A model generated the notes under the pieces. The model saw only the letters and a program-made list of their open reading frames with translations. It had not been told where the DNA came from and did not search any database. Below, piece by piece: positions 48,971 to 62,000 of a DNA stretch of 64,000 nt (positions are counted from its first letter, which is position 1; each line of letters starts with the position of its first letter). Origin of the DNA: Macquaria australasica (Eukaryota > Chordata > Actinopteri > Centrarchiformes > Percichthyidae). Where the stretch lies: NCBI GenBank assembly GCA_005408345.1, contig SEMN01000178.1:434001-498000 (forward strand), read 5' to 3'. Both the position numbers and the translations under genes were made by a program.

Positions 48971-50085
48971 ACAACCGTTTTAAAGACTTCCAGTGTAATA
49001 TACTGGACAATACTGGCCAAGTATCCTGAAGACATACTGTAAATGTACAATATCACTGAGTAAGTTGGAGGACGATGACTGTTCTCAATCCAAAACCAAA
49101 CGAAAGGTCAACACAGTCATGCTAGCTCAAAGCTTTCTGCATATTGAGAGAAAATGTCCAATTGCAGTTTTGTGCATGAGAGCAGGAAGCTAAAACAGCA
49201 TTCACGCCTTAGTTTTCACTTCTCAGCTTATTTTACATTTGTGTGGATTTTGTTTCCCCATGTTTTATTTGTTATGGATCATGTTACATAGCTTTTTTTT
49301 TTTTAAATTAAATTAGCCATCATGTTTGTATAGCTTTGTGCATTTTATTCTGTGAAGCTGACTTAAAGCTTCAGGCTCCTCAGGTGTTATCATTACCAAA
49401 TAACACTGATCTCTAAAAGTCATCTTTCCCGTCTCTTCTTTGTTAGCATTTCTCAGGCCTCAGATTTAGATTTCTAGAAAGCTTGAGCTGCAACCACCAG
49501 TAAGAGATAAATTAATCATTTTCAGTATGCGGACTGATCTAGTTTTACTGCGTGGAAACCGTTCAGAGCTGTGAGACCAAGAGGCTATTACACCAAACTT
49601 GCTACTTGACCTTGTGAATAATTATAATCACATAGCATTCATCCAAAAAACTGTGTACTAAAAAGTTTGAATTCTAAATGTCAAACAGTAGGTGGCGCTC
49701 TTTACCTGTTCAGCCATTGGCGCTGTCGCAGCTCATTCTAACTCTCCACTTCTTCCAATCTAAAACAAATGACAAAGTCCAAACTACAGAGCTTGTCCTT
49801 TAGTAATGAAAGTGAGGACACGTTTTGTAGTAAACATCTTACCTTTGTTTTATATGAAAAATGACAATGTACAATATACAAACTTTAAACATGTTAACCT
49901 TCAGATTTGGCTACTGGTTCAATTTAACAGAATTCTGTATCTATTAAGGGATCTACAGTAAGTTTACAAGGTGAATAACATCAGATTATAATTACAGATG
50001 CTACGGTTCCATTCCGGTTCTGTAGCGTTTTGGAACATTTCACACATCTGTCTTCTGAAGCTCAGCAGCGCCACACACCCCTCTC
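48971..50085. other. Convergent intergenic region, nsmaf and cngb3 3' ends
   Basis: It contains the nsmaf 3' UTR on the left and the cngb3 3' UTR on the right. A T10 run at 49293-49304 is followed by ATTAAA, a variant poly(A) hexamer plausible for nsmaf. I see no additional exon, RNA gene or recognised repeat. Confidence 0.5.
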
Positions 50086-53000
50086 TCATTTCGACTGCCC
50101 TGTATTTTTCTGTGGACAGAAGACAAAAAAAAAAAAGACAGGTTACATCACTGCTCGCTGGTGATGGAGAACATCACTGTGTCTTTAGGTAAAAGCTGTA
50201 AGTTTGCTACCAGTTCTCTCATCACAAATAGTTAAATAGCTATCCAGTGCTTACATTTTCTATAGAAGTGCAAGGCTATTTGTCAACAACCAAATCAAAC
50301 TAGTCCAGTTATCTCTGCATAAAGAGTGGTGCATCACTGTAAAGACTTTACCTTGAGTTTGTCCATGAAGCCTCCTTTGCACATATTGCCAAAGACTTTG
50401 AGAAACTTCGGTGTTGGTGGTTTTTCTCCAAACGGAGACAGACCTTTCGGCTTGTCCTCGGTTTTAGCAGGTGCGGGGCCTTTGGCTTTGGTCAGTTTCC
50501 TACACACACACACACACAGAGACACACACACTCTCCTTAATACGCTGCATTGTAAAATCACAAGGATCTGACTGAGGTTCTTGGAGGCTGGTGCTGATCA
50601 AGTCAATCTTAAAATTCTTGACTAAAACAGCCATAGTCACGATAAAACTTCAGTGCACTAAAGATGTCCCACCTGTTGCTCGAGCACCTGTACATGACTC
50701 ACCTTCCCTTCCTGGCCAGGACTTTCTGAGACTCAGGGTAGTGGACGAGGATATCAAACAAGTCCTTCTTCTCCAGAACAAAAAGGTTAGCAAAGCCATG
50801 GGCTTTCACGTTAGCTGTGCGCCTGTTTCCTCCATCTTTGGCAGACTGTAGTAAACTGTGATGATGACAGAGGCAACAATATACCATTTATCTGTTTAAA
50901 ATAACATTGGTGTCTTGATGGGAACAGTTGTATCTGGGGACTGTACAATATAATACAATGCAAGGCAGTATATGCTACCTTTGTGAAGCCGACACTGTAC
51001 AGAAAACAGTATTTTGCAGGATGCGAGTTTGTCCTTCAGGTTATGCAGACTTTGATGCAAATGATCATCTTTATCATATGCAAATATGCCAGTATTGTAA
51101 CAAAGGTGCAGCACTTTAGCTTGAATTATTATTAAAACAGACTTGTAAATGTAAAAGTGAGGTGTTGAAATTCAATGTAATTTAGCTTTAAGCTTTAGAA
51201 AACTGCACCAGATTTAACTGAAGCAAATATATTTTAATCTTCTGTACACAGTAATCAGTGTCATCAAGACGCTTACTGGATGATAAAATGAAGGATAAAT
51301 GTGCGACTTGCTGAATGTTTAGCTCTGTTCTTTTATATTGTGGCTGACACAGCTCACTGAACGCTCCTGCACACAAACCTGATTTCTCCAAACACGCAGC
51401 CGGCCTTCAGTGTGACAAACACAATGCTGTTGTCAGGTCCTCCCACCACCTGCACCGCTCCACTTTTAATGATGTACATCTCTTTACCGATGTCACCCTG
51501 CAGAGGAGAGTGGAGGACGGGAGACACAGAGGTCAGTGTAAGACCTTTGATTCGTTATTGGTTATTTGCTTCATGATGATCGCCAGCGCTTATCCTTTTT
51601 ACACACACATGTACTCACTTTCTTCACAACAAAGTCTCCGGGTAGATAGATGATGGACTTGAGCCTCAGCAACATGTCCACCAACATCTGCTGGTCACAG
51701 CCCTGGAAGACACAGTTAGCAGGTTAACGGGTTCGTTCTCAGTGCTGTATTCAGATGGATGTGTGTGACTCCAGATCTTTATCACATTCTCCAAAGTTCA
51801 ATTTTATTGTCTCAAATTAAAAGAGGATTTGATTGGCTAAGCCATTGAGTTGAATCAAAAAATAATGTGTTTGACGATGACAAACAAAATGAGCACCATT
51901 TCAGGCATGTAGGTGGGAACATCCCAATTCTGCTGATTTAACCTGTTTTCTTTTTTTATCCTCTCCATTTAGAAATGTTTGACTCAATTTAACAATACTG
52001 CAAAGATTTGTTGCTCTGTTTCCGTGCAGACACGTGGCCCAAAATACTTGAGTTCACAATGGGCAACTCTAACAGTAAGACGTGACAGGCATTGGTTTCT
52101 GTTTATTTATAAAGCCCTTAATGGCAGCTTGTCATCATATCACTTCCTTATTAAATCGGTCTTAGTCATTATGTGACTCGTTCAAGTGATCGGCTAATGC
52201 TCGAAGTCCCGCCTGCAAACACTAAATTTGAGAAAACTGCTTTTAGCTTTTGTGCTGCACACACTTGGAACATTTTACAACACACATTAATTATGGCTAA
52301 TTGCATCCGACAAAGGACTTGTGTCTGTACTTGTCTTACTAGATCTCAGTGCCGCATTCGATACCATTGACCATCACATTCTATTACAGAGACTAGAACA
52401 TTTAATTGGCATTAAAGGCACCGCACTAAGCTGGTTTAAATTCTATTTATTAGATCGATATCAGTTTGTACATGTTAATGATGAATCCTCTATGCACGCC
52501 AAAGTTAGTCACGGAGTTCCACAAGGTTCTGTGCTTGGACCAATTCTATTCACCTTATATATGCTTCCTTTAGGCAATATTATTAGGAAGCACTCCATAA
52601 ATTTTCATTGTTATGCAGATGATACCCAATTATATTTATCGATCAAGCCAGATGAAACCAATCAATTAGCTAAACTTCAAGCATGCCTTAAGGACATAAA
52701 AACCTGGATGACCTGCAATTTTCTGATGTTAAACTCAGACAAAACCGAAGTTATTGTACTTGGCCCCGAACACCTTCGAAACACATTATCTAAAAGATAC
52801 AGTTTCTCTAGATGGGATTGCCCTGGCCTCCAGCGACACCGTAAGGAATCTTGGAGTTATCTTTGATCAGGATATGTCCTTTAACTCCCACATAAAACAA
52901 ACTTCAAGGACTGCCTTTTTTCACTTACGTAATATTGCAAAAATCAAGCACATCCTGTCTCAAAAAGATGCAGAAAAACTAGTCCATGCATTTGTTACGT

Positions 53001-56000
53001 CTAGGCTGGATTATTGCAACTCTCTATTAACAGGCTGCTCCAATAAATCCCTTAAGACTCTCCAGCTGATTCAGAATGCTGCGGCACGTTTACTGACAAG
53101 AACCAGAAAAAGAGATCATATTTCGCCAATATTAACTTCTCTACACTGGCTCCCTGTAAACCCAGTTTGTGTACGGGAGGCGGACACCCTCCTCACATTT
53201 AAGAGTAGGCTTAAGACTTTCCTCTTTGATAAAGCTTATAGTAGGGCTGACTCAGGTGACCCCTGAGCCCCCTCCTTAGTTATGCTGCTATAGGCCTAGA
53301 CTGCTGGGAGACTTCCCATGATGAACTGAGCTCCTTTCTCCTCCTCTTCCTCTCCATCTGTACGCCCTCATATCCCATCAATGCTTGTTATTAATTCAAC
53401 TTCTTCCCGTAGTTGTGTGCTTTCTCTCCTCTCTCTCTCTCCCTCTCCCCTTCTGTTGCTTTCTGCAGGTATTTCTGTCTCCGGAGCTGTAGAGTCTGGA
53501 TCTATGGTTGCAGCCACCTGCTGCCCCTGTGCTCCTTCTCTGCACCCACTGCTGCTATTATTGTTATTGCTCTTATTATTAGTATTACTATTATAATATT
53601 GCTATTAGTATTATTTCTGTTAATATTAACATCAATACCATCACCACAACTATTACTTTACATCTCTGTGGAACTGTATTGTGCTGCTGTATGTTCTCTT
53701 TCCTCCTGCCCCCCCCCCCCCACCAACCCAACCGGTTGAGGCAGATGACCGCCCACCTAGAGCCTGGTTCTGCTCGAGGTTTCTACCTGTTAAAAGGGAG
53801 TTTTTCCTTGCCACTGTCACCTAGTGCTGCTCATGGTGGGAACTGTTGGGTCCCTGTAAATATAAAGAGTCGGTCTAGACCTGCTCTATTCGAAAAAGTG
53901 CCCTGAGATAACTTTATGATATGGCCCTATATAAATAAAACTGAATTGAACTGAAAACATAATTGCACCTATAGGTCAATTTAAAACCATGATTACAAAC
54001 TACTGCGCTCTTGAATGTAACTGTTTTTAACTGTGTTCTGTTGTTTGACTGTTTTCTCGTTAATTATTTTGTGTGTTTATTCTGTTTTAATTGACCAGAG
54101 GATGCCGTGAATGCAGAGTCACCTGAAACAGTGCGATTTTCTGGAAGGTGGCCAGGTTGATGTCCACAGCGATGGCGATTCTCATCACCAAAGGCATCTT
54201 GTCCAGCAGCTCAGACTCATCTGGGGAGGACATCATGGACAATCTCAAATCTCAACACAAGATGTCAAGAGCAATTTTCTTAACATCTCTGAATAGTTGC
54301 TTTGTCATTTCAATAGTATGACTGGGGATCATTATTTTGTGGCCACAACAAAGCAAAGTTCGTTCAGTCAAGATGACAAAATTGTAACCATGAGAAAACC
54401 AGACCCAAGTGTAACGTATCCAGCCTTGTGAATCAGCTAATCCTAAAAGAGTTTCATCAGTTTGTTTTTCAGTCGAGAGGTTCAGTGTCTCATCAGTAGC
54501 GTGTTTGCCCCGACGGCTACCGTAGGTTTTTCTACATTTCTGGTATACGAGTTTTCTGAGACTCACCCAGCATGCCCTGAGCGGCCCAGGTGTAGTTGTA
54601 CCAGGTGCGGACTCTGTTCTGGACGTGCTTGGGGATCGAATAGGTGTTCAGGTAGGCAACACAGCCGTCCATTGACGCCCGAAAATATGTCTGACCTGCT
54701 GTTGCTGCTCCTATGACGTCTCTCATCTGAAAGAAAGGAAGACAGATGGAGAGCGTTAAATTAAAAGAGATAACATTGTGAAGAAAAGCTTTTGGTGAGA
54801 AGTGCAATATAAATAGATAAAAGGAATACACACCACAGATTTGAAAACTTTAAAATCTGAATTTAAATGACTCGACTGGTCTGAGATCCTCAGACAATTG
54901 TCGTATGTTAAGAGTTATGAATAAAATCTCCGTTTGAAAACTATCCTCCTTCCTACCTGTCCAATCAAACTGGAGAACACAAAGACGCCCATGAAAAAGT
55001 TCAACATCTGAAAGCTGATCTCAAAGGTGGTTACAGGCTCCGGAAGACCACCGATGTTGATCAGACTGCGGACCGCAAAATAGTAACAGCGCAGGTACCT
55101 GTGGAAGGACAGGGGGACGTCTTCAGTTCACTTCCATAAAAAGACACTATGATGCTTTTATGCGATGTTTTGCTCTGTTCACCAACACAGTGCCCACCCT
55201 GTTGTCTGGGGAACGTCTCAGTGCATTCAGAGAAATACATGGAATCACTAACTGAGGTACACAAAGGACCAAAAAGGACATCCTTTAACATGTTTGCTGT
55301 ATTATGTCCACTGCATTCCATTGAGTAATTGGTGACAGACTGGAAAAGGCTACATTTTCTGAAGACATTTTACATGTGTCTCCTGCTTAAACAAAACTGG
55401 GTCCAATTAGGTTTTTGCTGGTGTGTTGTGTGTCGCCAGGTGGTAACCTTTGATAATCCGTTCAGTAGGAAAATATTAGCACCTAATAACCATGTAAACG
55501 CTTAATCCGGTTGTTTCTCTCTGGTTGGAATAAATATATTCTTTCTGCACATGTTTGCCCCATGGGTTTCCGGGAGGGACAGAAACATGGCGGCAGCAAA
55601 ACAAAAACTGCTTTGTGGCTGATAGAACTTTTTTGTTGGAGACCTTAAAAGATTTGATGGTCAGAAGGCTCGAAACAATGAGTCGTTCAAACAGATGTTT
55701 GAAAAGATGAATGAGGCCGAAAAACCCAACTTCTTCGTCTTTTTCTTCTTATTCTTATATTTCTGGAAGACACTTTGTGTGTGCGCATGTCAAAAGAGTT
55801 AAATTCTGATTAAATGCTTCGGGCATGTAAACACACATCTTATCGGATCCCTGTATTTACTGTCAATGTAAAAAGTCAAGTTGGAATCTCTAATCGGAAT
55901 GATTTCAATCCGGTTGAAGAAATATTGTCCAGGTAACCGTAGCTAGTGACAGGTCAGGTGTCGCTCAGCTGAAATTTTCATATTGCAACATATGATGTAC

Positions 56001-59000
56001 CTGCCATGAATACCACTTTTTTTGTTACACTGTTGGAATTTTTGAAGGCTCAATATAGAGCATAAAATTTGCACTCAGACTTCGGACAGTCAAATAAAAT
56101 GGCGGACAGTATACACAGTGCACTGTATAGTAAACGGAGTGATTTACTCCAGAGACAGAGACACAGAGAGGGATTGGCTTTCAGCGTTTCAGCACCACGG
56201 AGAGCTCTGACCACAACACCAACATATATGATAAACAACAACAGGACAAAATATAAAGTACATACGCTGAGCCCTGTCCGTTATACACCCATGTAGTCGT
56301 TGCAATCCCCTGGTGTACTGAGGCAACATAAAAGGCGCAGGCGTTGAGATGGAGAGCGTAGAGCAGGTAACCTGTGGTGCGAGCCACTCTGCATTACAAA
56401 AAGAGCCATAGAAAAGACAGGAATAGAGGGGATTAGATGTAACTGGACTGACCTGTGTGTGGAACAAGGGTCATTTTAGTTGCAATCATTTCAAAGATAC
56501 AGTAGTGAAAAACTATAAACTGAGTGACAGCATGTACATGGGCTGTGAAAACAGCAGAACAAGTCAAATAGATGAAAATGACATAATTCAGCACAATGTA
56601 AAATTTGAAAAGTGAGCATAAATTAAAAAAAATGTAAGATATTGTAATATGTATACATTTGATCAAACAAATCTAGTTTATATATGTTTTATATATTAAC
56701 AGGTCTGTTACACAGATCATTTAGTTACAGACTAAATGACAAGCAGTCGAAAAGTAAATGATTCAGAAACTCTGAAACTGTCAGCAGGAATCTTTTTCTG
56801 CTTACAGCCAACTCCTGTTGGTGCATGAAAAGACCAAAAACCAGTATTCATTAGCTCCTGTCATTGTTCCAGGAGCATTTACCTCCAGATGTAGGCCTTG
56901 GCCATGATGTTCTCGAGTCGATCGCTGAACTCAAAGAAGGACTCAACCTAGAACACACAAGGAAACAATCAGCGAATGAGGAACTAAACAGGAAATGAGA
57001 AGTCTATTCAAACAAACATATATTGCTCTCAGTTTCTTTCATTTCCATCATCAGTAAAAATGATCAGTCGGCTGCCTACCTTGACAAAGCGGTTGAGTCG
57101 GTACATGGTGGAGAATTCAAAGTACAGGGAGAGAAGGTCAAAGGGGATCATGCTAAATAGATCCATCTAAACAGAAAGGGAATTAAAAAAACACTTTACA
57201 AGTTACATGACTTCTGAAACCTGTGAGGTCACAGTGAGTGGTAGATTTAGTTACATTTCATGATTAGATCCCCATAACTCAAAAGATTTACTTTGCTGGG
57301 ACATACACAGTGGTGGAAGGTCATTTTCTTAAGTACAAGTACCAGTACAACAATGTGAAAATACTCCATAACAAGTAAAAGCCCTTCATTTACTTAAGTA
57401 AAAGTACAGAAGTATACATGACGTACTTGACCAATATATTATTATATATGACATTATTAGATTGTTAATGCAGATGCACTAATGCATAAATATCATTTTA
57501 CTATTGCAGCTGCTTGAGGTGGAGCTCATTTTTAATCACTTTACATACAATTTGGCAATTTAGTTCAGTGGTTCCCAATCTAGGGGTGGGGCACCTCCAA
57601 AGGGTCACAAGATGAATGTGAGAGGTCGTGATGATGATGAATGGGGTGAGAAAAAAGTTCTGCTACACAAATTTGTAATGATTTCTGCTTTTTGTGTGAA
57701 ACATTGGATCATTTGACCTCTTTGAGAAGTTTAGAAGGGAAATGACTCTTACTGCTAACTGCTAACAACTCAGACATCTGAAATGTGACAAGGGGCCCCG
57801 AACAAACACTGCTTTTTCGTAAGGGGTCACAAGCACAAAAGGTTTGCAACCACTAATTTAATCCATAGACTGTACTGTATATAAAGATGGATGTCATGAC
57901 AACTCCCCAAAAGTGAAGCCAAAATGTCTCGCCCTCTGGTGGCTGCAGTATACGTCATAAACCCCGCCCCCTCCATGTTAGTAATACATTTTTCCCAAAG
58001 ATGGTTTCTGTCATTTTAGGTAGTTCTTATCACGCTGATGTTTGTTCACGTGTTCGTTTTTCTGATAAGTTTGGTTTTAATTAGTTGTTTGATGCTATAA
58101 AACGGGGTGAGACGTCATGATTGACAGCTGTGATTTGATTGTGGTGTGCTCACGATTGGGCCAGGCGGGTGTATGGGCGGGACCTCGATACCTACTGCTC
58201 AGCGCAAGATGGCAGCGCCTGTATCCGCGACATTTTGGCTTCGTTTTTGCACAGTGGGAGGAAGTGGAGACGTGTCGTCCATCTTTATATACAATCTATG
58301 ATTTAATCTTTAACAATGTGTTGTATTATGCCAAATCTTCATCTGAATAGTAACCAGTAACTGTAGATGTCAGATAAATGTGGTGAAGTAAAAAGTACAA
58401 AATTACCCTTCAAAATGTAGAACTTTAAAGAAGCATGCAATGGAAATACTCAAGTACAAGCTCCTCAAAATTGTATTTAAGTACAGCACTTGAGTAAATG
58501 TACTTAGTTACTTTCCACCGGTGGAAATATTATCACATTCTCACCTTGAACCGTGCTGATTTCCGATAATGTACCTTAGTCACAGCTCTGTCTTTCTGCA
58601 GGGGATAGAAAGTTTGTTCAGTATTTAAAGCCACTAATAGCCACAGATTAGAGTGATGCTTCATAATGCTTTGTGACTTACAATGATGTCTCCGGCTTTG
58701 ACGAACTGTAGCCGCGGCTGCCACACCATGATGTCAATAACATTCACTATGTCACTAAGAACGTCACAAACTACCCAGTAGGGGTTGACAGTTTCATTAT
58801 GGTAAGGAAAGGCCAACCGGGCAGTGCAAAACCAAACGTTGTAGTTGAAGGCTACCGCTACCATGGCCAACCAGGCAATATACCGCCGATCTGGAGAGAG
58901 AAAGACAGAGATTTAAAGTATTTTTATATGTTTACTTAATCGCTGTCCTGTTCCCAGTGTCGCCTGACCTACCTAAAGGATCTATGGTGTTCCCCAGGAC

Positions 59001-62000
59001 GGTATCCACCTTGACCTCGATTGGATGGAAGAGGATGTCGAAGCAGGAGCAGCTGATGTCTTGGAGGATCTTCGCTTTCTTCTTGACCTCCTCAGCCAGC
59101 CTCTCCTCCTCCGCCTTCTTCTCGGCCTCCAGCCTTTTCTCCTCATCCTTTTTCTTCTTCTCCTCCGCCTTTTTGGCTGCCTCCTCTGCCTTCTTTTTAT
59201 CCGCTTCTTCTTTCGCTATCCTCTCCTCTTCCTTCTTCCTGATGTAGTCCTCCTTCTTCAGAATGGGTGCTGAAGAGGCAAAGAGAGTGACGGGGAGTCA
59301 AACAGCCCTTTGACCATGTTTGTGTGTTTGTTTTGGGCCTGCATGTTGGTTTGTGCTCATGTGCATACTTACTGACAGGTGGGCTGATTTCTGGTGAAGT
59401 GGCATAAGGGTCTATGACTTTCTCTCTGAGTATCTCTGTCCGCTCTTTTAGCTGCTTGATCAAATTTCTGAGTGTATCATCTGTGTAACGGGAGTAGACA
59501 ACCGGTGGAGGAGGGGCTTCTTTGCTGAAAAGCAAAAAAGAAAAGGTGAATGAAGGAATACGATGGAAAAGGTGACATTAAATCAGAGAGGAGGGAAGTG
59601 TGGGGGCATAGGGAGAATAATATTTAGTGGTGAGCAGTAAGAGGGGAAGATTCTTCAAAAATTAAACAATTTTGCAGCTGTGGCAGTGCAGTTCATGTTA
59701 TTGTCACTGTTAATCTGCTCAGAAACTGAGCTGAACTTTCCTTTTATCTGAACCTCAAAGAGAAAATAGGATAAGCTATTGTTCATTTGCACAAAAAAAA
59801 AAATTCAAATTCATAGTGTATAAATCATTTGAAAAGAACAAAATTCATTCTTTGAAACCAAATTCAAACCGACATGTGAATGCTATCCCTGATCATTCAC
59901 AGTCACAAATACCACTTAAGCTCCTAATCTCCTTTTCTACTTTATAGGAGTCACAGGCTGCAAGTCGCCGTGTGATCATGGTTCATCTCTAACTGCAGCT
60001 AACATACAGTCTGTCCAGACCCTGCACTTAATGTAAGGAAAGCTCAGACAACAGAAGTGGCGCTATGCAGACCGCTCAGAGTAAACTGTCCATCTGTACA
60101 GTCAGGTAAAAGTGGTTAATGTACGATGTTTGGAGAGTAAATACAACAAGTTTAGATTTAAACAGCAGATATTAGCAACAGCTATGTCTTAAGCTTTGTA
60201 ATGTCAAATAAATCGCATTAAAGTGAAACAGCTCTTATTGTTCACTGTGCTGGGTGAAGCTGATGTAGTTCGCGGATTCCTGGAGACTAGAAGCACAGGG
60301 AGTTCCTGAAATGGACAGAGCTCAAGCTCCAGGGTCAAGGTATTCTTAGTCAAGTCAAGTGTATTTGTGCTACTAATCACTGTTAGAGTCTCAACTAGCC
60401 TCACATTTTTACTACAATAAACAAAAAATAACAATAAAAAACCTTATTGCTTAATGGATCTTTTAAATGTTCCAACAGAAATATCCTCTTCTTGTCACAA
60501 ACAGAGCTACAAGTGAATTTGATCTCCTATGATCTACTAGACCTGTTGCGATATCTCAACTTAGCGAGTAACATCTGGACTAAAATGTCTGCAGGTCTGC
60601 AGTGTTTCATTCACCAGGTTGTCCCCAGTCAGCAAAGTTTTACACAGCTGCACTCTTTTGTGAATAGATGTGAGTAGGGTAGCTAATTAAAGCCAACAGA
60701 AACATTGAGTGAAAAGGTTATTTATGAGCATGCTAAACACTGAGATGAAAAGACTGTCTTTTTTTAAATGTGGGACTAAAAAGCTAAGATTTTCTCAAAT
60801 TGGATTCAGCCACCACCAAATGTACTCATGTATGTGATGTACTGTACACTATATCTGCTCTGTATCCATCTAACTGCTCTGTCCCATCAGCGATTGTGTG
60901 TTCTTCACCTTCTCGTCCTCAATAATCTTAACAGCTGGCCATCTGCCATCCTGTCTCCACAACAGTCAATCCTTGACATGCACACTTGCATCATTTAATT
61001 ACATTCATTTCCAACATGGATTGACTCGAACTAAAGACAGCCTAAACCCAGAGGTCGCCAAGGCACTTCAGTACAGGTCACTTCTAAACATGAACCTGAA
61101 CAGTTAAATGGAAATGATTGCATCTCAGAAAAAAAAACTAAATTGAAGTCCTGTAATGTAAAGCCTAAAGTAACTTCTGAAAGCTTGAAATGTCACTACT
61201 GATCTATCCATCCATCATCTATACCATCTTTAACCTCTGCAGGGTCGCAGGGGACTGGACCTATCCCAACTTGCACTGGGTGAGATGTTGGGTACACACA
61301 GTATATGATGCATTCTTACTCGTCAGCACTCTCTGGATTGGCTGGGGCAGCAGCAGGAGCAGCAGGAGGAGCAGCAGCAGCTGGAGCTGGAAGAAAAATA
61401 TAGCAGCACTCTTTAATCAGTTTCTAACAACGGAACACTAACACTGATATGAAAGGGTGATCTGGCCCAGGACAAAACTGAACACCACCACAAAAGTCTC
61501 TACTTAATCATTTGCATCACTGTAGCAGACCCTCCTTTGACTTGTGGCATATTTGAATCTTTAAAAATAAAATATTAAGTAGAAAACTGTGAGATAAATT
61601 CTAGCTCCAGAATCTGCATGTTCTCTAATAAGTGGAGTACAAATTAACATTTAAGTAAATTAGAATAACAGAAAACTGCAGTTTAGCATGTATTTTTTTA
61701 TGATGTGCATAAAGAAAATAGGACAAAACGTCCGTAGGAGGGTATTGTTCTTATTTTAAACTACTGCAACTGGAATCAAATGTCACCCATTAGTGAGACT
61801 CGTCACAAAAAAACATTACTTTTATCAGGGAAATGAAAATCAAAGCAACATGAGTGTACTACAGTTCCTTCCTAAATGTATGAACAGAGTGTAATTGTAC
61901 AAGGTGTAATTCCTGTCCATGTATTGTACTTGGTGAAGACAGTGATAGTGATGTGAATAGCACACGTTTCCTTTTCCTGAAATCAATCTGCAGGGCAGAT

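Larger units (their letters stand above)
57308..58523. mobile_element. Outer hAT-like MITE filling cngb3 intron 7
   Basis: The left end is CAGTGGTGGAAGGTC, then CTTAAGTACAAGTACC. The right end is ACTTGAGTAAATGTACTTAG, then TTACTTTCCACCGGTGG, an imperfect inversion. Two other elements have inserted in its middle (57566-57855 and 57864-58300), so its own sequence is split into 57308-57565 and about 58309-58523. The right end stops 21 bp from cngb3 exon 7. Confidence 0.72.

Noticed and set aside
53381..53739. Leucine/isoleucine-rich frames of 71-108 codons
   Set aside because: Produced by the (TTA)n tract in the LINE 3' region.
59025..59273. Plus-strand leucine/serine-rich frames at cngb3 exon 5
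   Set aside because: Complement of the Lys/Glu-rich coding helix; composition artefact.
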